This document shows, piece after piece, positions 58,427 through 64,000 of a DNA stretch of 64,000 bases. The DNA comes from Phenylobacterium sp. (GTDB lineage: Bacteria > Pseudomonadota > Alphaproteobacteria > Caulobacterales > Caulobacteraceae): contig NZ_SCVD01000039.1 in the NCBI RefSeq assembly GCF_004297125.1, positions 186,001-250,000 on the forward strand, given 5' to 3'. The notes under the pieces were generated by a model. The model ran no database searches and was not told the origin of the DNA. It worked only from the letters and a program-made list of their open reading frames with translations. How positions within the stretch are numbered: position 1 is the stretch's first letter; every line of letters starts with the position of its first letter. Made by a program: the position numbers and the translations under genes.

Positions 58427-59523
58427 CCTTGCAGTTCTCCTCCCCCGCTGCGCTTCAGGGTGAAGTGGAAGGTGGCGCCGCCGTCATCGTTGGCTTCCGC
58501 CCACATCCGTCCCCCGTGCGCCTCGATGATATTGCGCGAAATCGACAGACCCACCCCCATTCCGTCGGGCTTGCCGCTCACGAAGGGCTGGAAGAGGCGG
58601 TCGGCGACCTGGGGCGAGATCCCCGGGCCGGTGTCGGCGACATGGACCTGCAGGACGCCCGGCTCGATCGCCCGGCTGCCGAGGCGCAGCTCGCGGCGCG
58701 GACGGCCGGCCATCGCTTCCACGGCGTTGCGCACCAGGTTCAGGACCACCTGCTGCACCTGGATCCGATCGGCCATGACCCGGTCGGCGCCCCGGTCGAA
58801 GTCGTAGCGCACGACGACGCCGTCGCGCCCCTGGCCGCCGAGCGCGACCTCGACGGCCTCCTGCACCATTCCGGACGCCGACTCCTGGGCGATCGCGATC
58901 TCGCCCCGGTCGACGCTGGCGCGCACGCGGCCCACGATCTGGCCGGCGCGGACGGCCTGGTCGCCGGCCTTGCGCACCAGTTCGCCTACCCGAACCGCCG
59001 GGACCTCCTCGCGGGCCAGCAACTGCTCGGCGGCGTTCAGGTAATTGGCGATGGCGGTAAGGGGCTGGTTCAGCTCGTGCGCCAGCGAGCCCGCCATCTC
59101 TCCCATGGCGTTGAGGCGCGACACCTGGACCATCTGGGCCTGGAGTTCGGCCAGCCGCTCGGCATAGGCCCTCGCCCGCCGGATCCCCCGCTTGCGCATG
59201 CCGCCGGCGAAGGCGAACACCAGGCCGAAGGCGGCAAAGATGGCGATCGCGCCCGGTCCCAGCGTCCCGGCGCCGCCGTCGAGGAGGACCCACTGCGCGA
59301 CGGCGATGCTGAGCGTCGTGACGACGACGGCCGGCCAGAAGCCTCCCACGAACGCCGCCAGGATGATTCCCGGCCAGGCCAGCAGGAACGGGGCGTTGGC
59401 GCCGAGGGTCTCCTGCAGCGTCAGCCTCGACAGGACGACCAGCCCGCCCAGCCCGACGGCCGACAGGAAGGTCCACAACTGCGCCCGCCAGGCCGCGGAC
59501 GGAATCCAGGCTGGAACTCGCAC
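58423..59523 (-). CDS. FixL-like membrane sensor histidine kinase
   Basis: A 366-residue kinase with about four N-terminal membrane helices (WTFLSAVGLGGLVVLSRL, FLLAWPGIILAAFVGGFWPAVVVTTLSIAVAQWVLL, GPGAIAIFAAFGLVFAFAGG), a phospho-acceptor (GEMAGSLAHELNQPLTAIANYL) and an ATPase domain (VLNLVRNAVEAMAG, DTGPGISPQ, GVGLSISRNIIEAHGG). Unlike FixL it has no heme-PAS, so oxygen sensing is not implied. The start is GTG with GGGGGG upstream. Confidence 0.93.
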   Translation of the reverse strand: MRVPAWIPSAAWRAQLWTFLSAVGLGGLVVLSRLTLQETLGANAPFLLAWPGIILAAFVGGFWPAVVVTTLSIAVAQWVLLDGGAGTLGPGAIAIFAAFGLVFAFAGGMRKRGIRRARAYAERLAELQAQMVQVSRLNAMGEMAGSLAHELNQPLTAIANYLNAAEQLLAREEVPAVRVGELVRKAGDQAVRAGQIVGRVRASVDRGEIAIAQESASGMVQEAVEVALGGQGRDGVVVRYDFDRGADRVMADRIQVQQVVLNLVRNAVEAMAGRPRRELRLGSRAIEPGVLQVHVADTGPGISPQVADRLFQPFVSGKPDGMGVGLSISRNIIEAHGGRMWAEANDDGGATFHFTLKRSGGGELQG

Positions 59524-59634
59524 GGGCTTGCGCCCCCCACACGCACAACGACCTCAACCATACCCGCACCGCCCGATGTGACAATCCAAGATTGACCCGC
59601 AAGGACGGCGCCCGCTGCGCGGGCAGGATAAGTC

Positions 59635-60744
<1,110 letters not shown>

Positions 60745-60848
60745 TGCTCGTCCCTCGACTCGTTAGCGGCCGGCAGCATTTCCGAACCGGGCGGGGAAGT
60801 GAAGGCGAATGCGCAGGCGCCGGACTAAGATGTTCGCTCGTCTGGCCC

Positions 60849-61487
60849 TTATCCTGTTCGCTTCACGTCGGCCGCCTCGAAGAGAGCGATCTGGCCGGCT
60901 TGGGCCTTCTTGAATGAGGGGCGATCGGTGGCGCGGGCGACATAAGCCTCGGTCACCGGCCTGTCGCCGAAAGCGCGGACCTTCGGAACCCGCAGCACAT
61001 CCGCCATCAGCAGGTCTGCGACGGTGAAGCGCTCGGCCGCGAGCCATTCCCGCTCGCTCAGTATCTGTTCGATGTGGTCGAGGCGCTGGCCCATCCATCC
61101 GGTAAGGCCATTGTTCTCATCGCCACAGATGTTGAGGAACCACCACGGGACGGTGACCATCTCCATGGAGTTGAGCGCCGCTATGGTCCACTGGAGCGTT
61201 TCCGCTTCTCCGACCGGATCGCGCGGCATCAGCTTGTCGCTTTTGCGGGCCAGGTGCAGCAGCCCCGCACCGCTTTCGAATATCTCCAACTCCCCGTCGT
61301 TCAGGAACGGAACCTGGCCAAATGGCTGGCGCTCAAGATGATTGGTCTCGCGACCATCGAATGGGATCGTCCGAACTTCGTAGTCGAGATCAGCTTCCTC
61401 GCACGCCCATCTCAACCTTAAATCGCGCACAAAACCACGAGGGCCTTCAGGCACCCAGTCGTAGGTCCAGATGATCAGTTCACTCAT
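60849..61487 (-). CDS. Glutathione S-transferase family protein
   Basis: A 212-residue GST: thioredoxin-fold N-domain (IIWTYDWVPEGPRGFVRDLRLRWACEEADLDYEVRTI, then FGQVPFLNDGELEIFESGAGLLHLAR) and an alpha-helical C-domain (LAAERFTVADLLMADVLR). It conjugates glutathione to an unknown electrophile. It lies upstream of frmA by about 100 bases on the same strand, both glutathione-dependent, so co-regulation is plausible. Confidence 0.92.
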   Translation of the reverse strand: MSELIIWTYDWVPEGPRGFVRDLRLRWACEEADLDYEVRTIPFDGRETNHLERQPFGQVPFLNDGELEIFESGAGLLHLARKSDKLMPRDPVGEAETLQWTIAALNSMEMVTVPWWFLNICGDENNGLTGWMGQRLDHIEQILSEREWLAAERFTVADLLMADVLRVPKVRAFGDRPVTEAYVARATDRPSFKKAQAGQIALFEAADVKRTG

Positions 61488-61624
61488 CGCAACACGCCTT
61501 TCCTGGATTGGTGGCAGAACCAGCCCGCGGACCTAGTCGGACCCTGGCGACGTCCGACGAGGGGCGAATCCAGGTATTGGCTCCCGCCCCAAAGGCGGAT
61601 TCTGGCTGAGATTATGAGCGCGCC

Positions 61625-62872
61625 CTAGTCTACGATCCGCACCGGCAAGGTCTCGTACCCCTTCACGAAGCTGGACCTGACCCGCCTCGGCTCGGCTACC
61701 ACCTTGATGTGCCGGAAGCGCTTCAGGATCTCCTCCCAGACGATCTTGAGCTGGAGCTCGGCCAGGCGGTTGCCGACGCAGCGGTGGATGCCGAAGCCGA
61801 AGGACAGGTGCTGGCGAGGCCGCTCGCGGTCGATGATGAAGGCCTCGGGGTCCTCGATGGCCGTCTCGTCGCGGTTGCCGCTGACGTACCACATGACCAC
61901 CTTGTCGCCCTTGGCGATAGGCTGGCCGGCGATCTCGGTGTCTTCCAGCGCGGTGCGGCGCATGTGGGCCAGCGGGGTCTGCCAGCGGATGATCTCGGGG
62001 ACCATGCTGGCGATCAGGGCGGGGTTGGCGCGCAGCTTGTCGTACTGGTCCGGGAACTTGTTGAGCGCGTAGAGGCCGCCGCTGATCGAGTTGCGGGTCG
62101 TGTCGTTGCCGCCGACGATCAGCAGGATGATGTTCCCCAGGTATTCGTCGGGGGTCATGTCGCGCGTGGCCTCGCCGTGGGCGAGCATGGAGACCAGGTC
62201 GCCGCGCGGGGGTTCGTTGACCCGTTCGTTCCAGAGCCGAGTGAAATAGGCCAGGCACTCCATCAACTCGGCTTGGCGCGCCTCCTCGGTCTCGCAGAGC
62301 CCGCCCGCCATCGGCAGGGTGGTGGCGACGTCCGACCAGCGCGTCAGCCGCCGCCGCTCCTCGAACGGAAAGTCGAACAGGGTGGCGAGCATCTGCGTCG
62401 TCAGCTCGATGGAGACCCGGTCGACCCAGTCGAAGGTCTCGCCGCGCGGAAGCTCGTCCAGGATCCGTCCCGCGCGCTCGCGGATGATCGGCTCCATCAG
62501 GGCCAGGTTCTGCGGCGCCACGATCGGACTGACCGTCTTGCGCTGCACGTCGTGCCTGGGCGGGTCCATGGCGATGAAACTGGGGCGGCGCAGGTCGGGC
62601 CGCGCGTCGCGGATGGTGATGCCGCCCAGGGCCGCCTCGGACGAGAAGACGGCGTGGTTGGTGTCCACCGCCATGATGTCCTGGTAGCGGGTGACGGACC
62701 AGTACGGACCGAACTCGCTGTCCCTGCACCAATGCACCGGCGCCTCGCGCCGCAACCGCTCGAAGTAGGGCCAGAAGGCGTCGTTCAGGAACAGGTCCGG
62801 ATCGCCCGGATTGAGGTCTTCCAGCGGCGTGGAATACGCCAGGCTTCGCAGGTTGGCCGCGCCGTCCGCCAT
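61625..62872 (-). CDS. Cytochrome P450, CYP153 family (alkane/terminal hydroxylase)
   Basis: A 415-residue soluble P450. Heme ligand Cys365 in FGFGIHRCVG, I-helix LLIVGGNDTTRNSISGG, K-helix EIIRW. The blocks FGPYWSVTRYQDIMAVDTN, IAMDPPRHDVQRKTVSPIV and SFVKGYETLPVRIV match the CYP153 family, which hydroxylates terminal carbons of medium-chain alkanes and fatty acids. Ferredoxin and ferredoxin reductase, usually encoded beside CYP153, are absent here. No transcription partner is clear. Confidence 0.9.
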   Translation of the reverse strand: MADGAANLRSLAYSTPLEDLNPGDPDLFLNDAFWPYFERLRREAPVHWCRDSEFGPYWSVTRYQDIMAVDTNHAVFSSEAALGGITIRDARPDLRRPSFIAMDPPRHDVQRKTVSPIVAPQNLALMEPIIRERAGRILDELPRGETFDWVDRVSIELTTQMLATLFDFPFEERRRLTRWSDVATTLPMAGGLCETEEARQAELMECLAYFTRLWNERVNEPPRGDLVSMLAHGEATRDMTPDEYLGNIILLIVGGNDTTRNSISGGLYALNKFPDQYDKLRANPALIASMVPEIIRWQTPLAHMRRTALEDTEIAGQPIAKGDKVVMWYVSGNRDETAIEDPEAFIIDRERPRQHLSFGFGIHRCVGNRLAELQLKIVWEEILKRFRHIKVVAEPRRVRSSFVKGYETLPVRIVD

Positions 62873-62994
62873 CTTCGTTCCTCCCGAGGCAGGCCCGCGT
62901 CTGCCGCCGCGCGGGTCCCTTATCGGCGTTCAGGATGACTCCGATCGCCGCCGAACGCCAAACATCATAGGCTGCGGGGCGGGAGGGACGCGCG

Positions 62995-63459
62995 ATGATC
63001 CGGTGGTTGCAAGGCGGGCTGGCCAGCCTCGCGCTCTTCGTGACGGCGGCGCCGACGCACGCGGCGCAGGTCTGCGCCTGGATGGACGAGACCGTGGGCG
63101 AGGACGACTACCACGAGCTGGCGCTGTGGCTCGAGGCCGACGACGAGATCGAATTCTACTACAAGATCAAGGGCGAGGGGCTGAGCAGCGAGGGCATGAA
63201 GGCCCATTCCCCCAGCAGCGGGACCTTCTTCCTGCGGCCGAAGACGCCCGACAAGCCCTGGGGCTTCGGCTCCACCCTCAGCCCGCCCGGCGACATCGAC
63301 GTCGTGATCGAGCTGCGCGCCAAGCCCAGGGACATTTTCTCGGACGAGGAGACGCCGCTGCTGGCGTCCTTCACCTTCCGGCGCCACGTGCCCGAGGGCG
63401 AGACCCAGGCGCCGAAGGCCTTCGCAACCCGCCAGTGCTCGGTCCTGGCGGCCCCCTAG
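62995..63459 (+). CDS. Hypothetical secreted protein
   Basis: A 154-residue exported protein with signal peptide MIRWLQGGLASLALFVTAAPTHAAQ and two cysteines (VCAWMDE and RQCSVL) that could form one disulfide. The body is charged and beta-rich (HELALWLEADDEIEFYYKIKGEG, IDVVIELRAKP). I do not recognise the family. It precedes the NUDIX gene by 43 bases. Confidence 0.75.
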   Translation: MIRWLQGGLASLALFVTAAPTHAAQVCAWMDETVGEDDYHELALWLEADDEIEFYYKIKGEGLSSEGMKAHSPSSGTFFLRPKTPDKPWGFGSTLSPPGDIDVVIELRAKPRDIFSDEETPLLASFTFRRHVPEGETQAPKAFATRQCSVLAAP

Positions 63460-63502
63460 CGGCGCTGGCCTTGACGCGGGGGCGCCGCGCTACACTGGCC
63501 GC

Positions 63503-64000
63503 ATGGAAGCCCTCCGCGCCAGGATCGAAGGCCATCTCGCGGGGTTCGAGCGCGTCGCCCTGGAGACGGGCGAGCGCCGCCGCGCCGCAGTGGCCATCGT
63601 GCTCTCGCCGACGAAGAAGGGCCCCGCCTACCTGCTGACGCGGCGCGCCCTGCACATGCGCCGGGGCGCCGGCAACTACGCCCTGCCCGGCGGCAACCTT
63701 GAGCCCGGCGAGGACGCCGTCGACGCCGCGCGGCGCGAGACGCACGAGGAGCTGGGGGTGGCGCTGGACCGCGAGGCCGCCCTGGGGCTGCTGGACGACT
63801 TCGTCACCCTGGGCGGCCATGTGGTGACGCCGGTGGTGTTCTGGACGCCCGAGCCGCTGAGGCTCACGCCCGATCCCCAGGAGGTGCATGCCGCCTGGTT
63901 CGTGCCGCTGGCCGACCTGGATCACCCGAAAGCCCCGCGGGCCGAACCACACCCGGACGGCGGCCCGCCGATCCTGCGGATGTACGCACGCGGCGGCTGG
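63503..64000 (+). CDS. NUDIX hydrolase (partial at right edge)
   Basis: The first 166 residues of a NUDIX pyrophosphatase, probably CoA-pyrophosphatase-like. The complete Nudix box is present: GGNLEPGEDAVDAARRETHEELGV, preceded by AVAIVLSPTKKGPAYLLTRRA. The start is ATG at 63503; the frame is open to the end of the window. Substrate specificity (CoA, ADP-ribose or others) cannot be decided. Confidence 0.88.
   Translation, partial: MEALRARIEGHLAGFERVALETGERRRAAVAIVLSPTKKGPAYLLTRRALHMRRGAGNYALPGGNLEPGEDAVDAARRETHEELGVALDREAALGLLDDFVTLGGHVVTPVVFWTPEPLRLTPDPQEVHAAWFVPLADLDHPKAPRAEPHPDGGPPILRMYARGGW

Overview
The window reads as chromosomal DNA of a high-GC alphaproteobacterium, most likely Caulobacterales (Caulobacter/Phenylobacterium-like). 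Supporting signs are many TonB-dependent receptors (one in a FecI/FecR module), DUF3604 and CYP153 genes, an RpoH with the usual RpoH box, and housekeeping genes (thrS, cysS, folE, hisI, rluD, yidD) of alphaproteobacterial type. The genus is inferred; there is no rRNA and I saw no tRNA. Coding density is high, and very long antisense open frames are a by-product of the codon bias.

Layout. 1-5 kb: 3' end of a TonB-dependent receptor, an amidase, a TetR regulator and a divergent secreted S33 peptidase, with two matching TetR-type operators. 5.3-9.1 kb: a translationally coupled envelope operon, DUF3604 / anchored peptidyl-prolyl isomerase / HupE-UreJ membrane protein. 9.2-10.1 kb: a scar joining a decayed IS110/IS1111 transposase to a truncated tyrosine recombinase. 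10.4-16.7 kb: TonB receptor plus HSL esterase operon, a divergent TetR with two TetR domains, and an AraC regulator. 17.2-21.6 kb: glycosyltransferase, thrS, yidD, YCII protein and Fe-S scaffold. 21.6-26.5 kb: P450, Tat-exported PLP enzyme and sulfatase. 26.6-31.5 kb: a histidine kinase with an ethylene-receptor-type copper-binding membrane domain, then SRPBCC, cysS, folE, hisI and a LysE exporter.

31.6-39.1 kb: a hypothetical gene, a contractile-tail sheath gene standing alone behind an excellent sigma-54 promoter, a 35-residue membrane protein, a hybrid GAF/PAS kinase, a PhoD phosphatase, an encapsulin-type ferritin with no shell gene beside it, and a two-gene ADYC / LNG-repeat secreted pair. 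39.3-49.3 kb: HTH regulator coupled to rluD, VOC protein, rpoH, a GH43 glycosidase behind two LacI-type operators, DUF885, DUF808, TPR and carboxylesterase. 49.8-54.6 kb: FecI-FecR-TonB receptor relay and a small beta-barrel protein. 54.7-64 kb: AraC regulator, GMC oxidoreductase, FixL/FixJ-like pair with a lone receiver, glutathione-dependent formaldehyde dehydrogenase, GST, CYP153 and a partial NUDIX gene.

Overall this is a scavenging oligotroph's chromosome: outer-membrane receptors paired with esterases, amidases, P450s and local regulators, plus several sensory proteins. The best candidates for under-described biology are the ethylene-receptor-like kinase, the sigma-54-driven orphan tail sheath, the DUF3604/PPIase/HupE operon, the ADYC/LNG pair, and the two genes whose N-termini continue upstream of any normal start codon.
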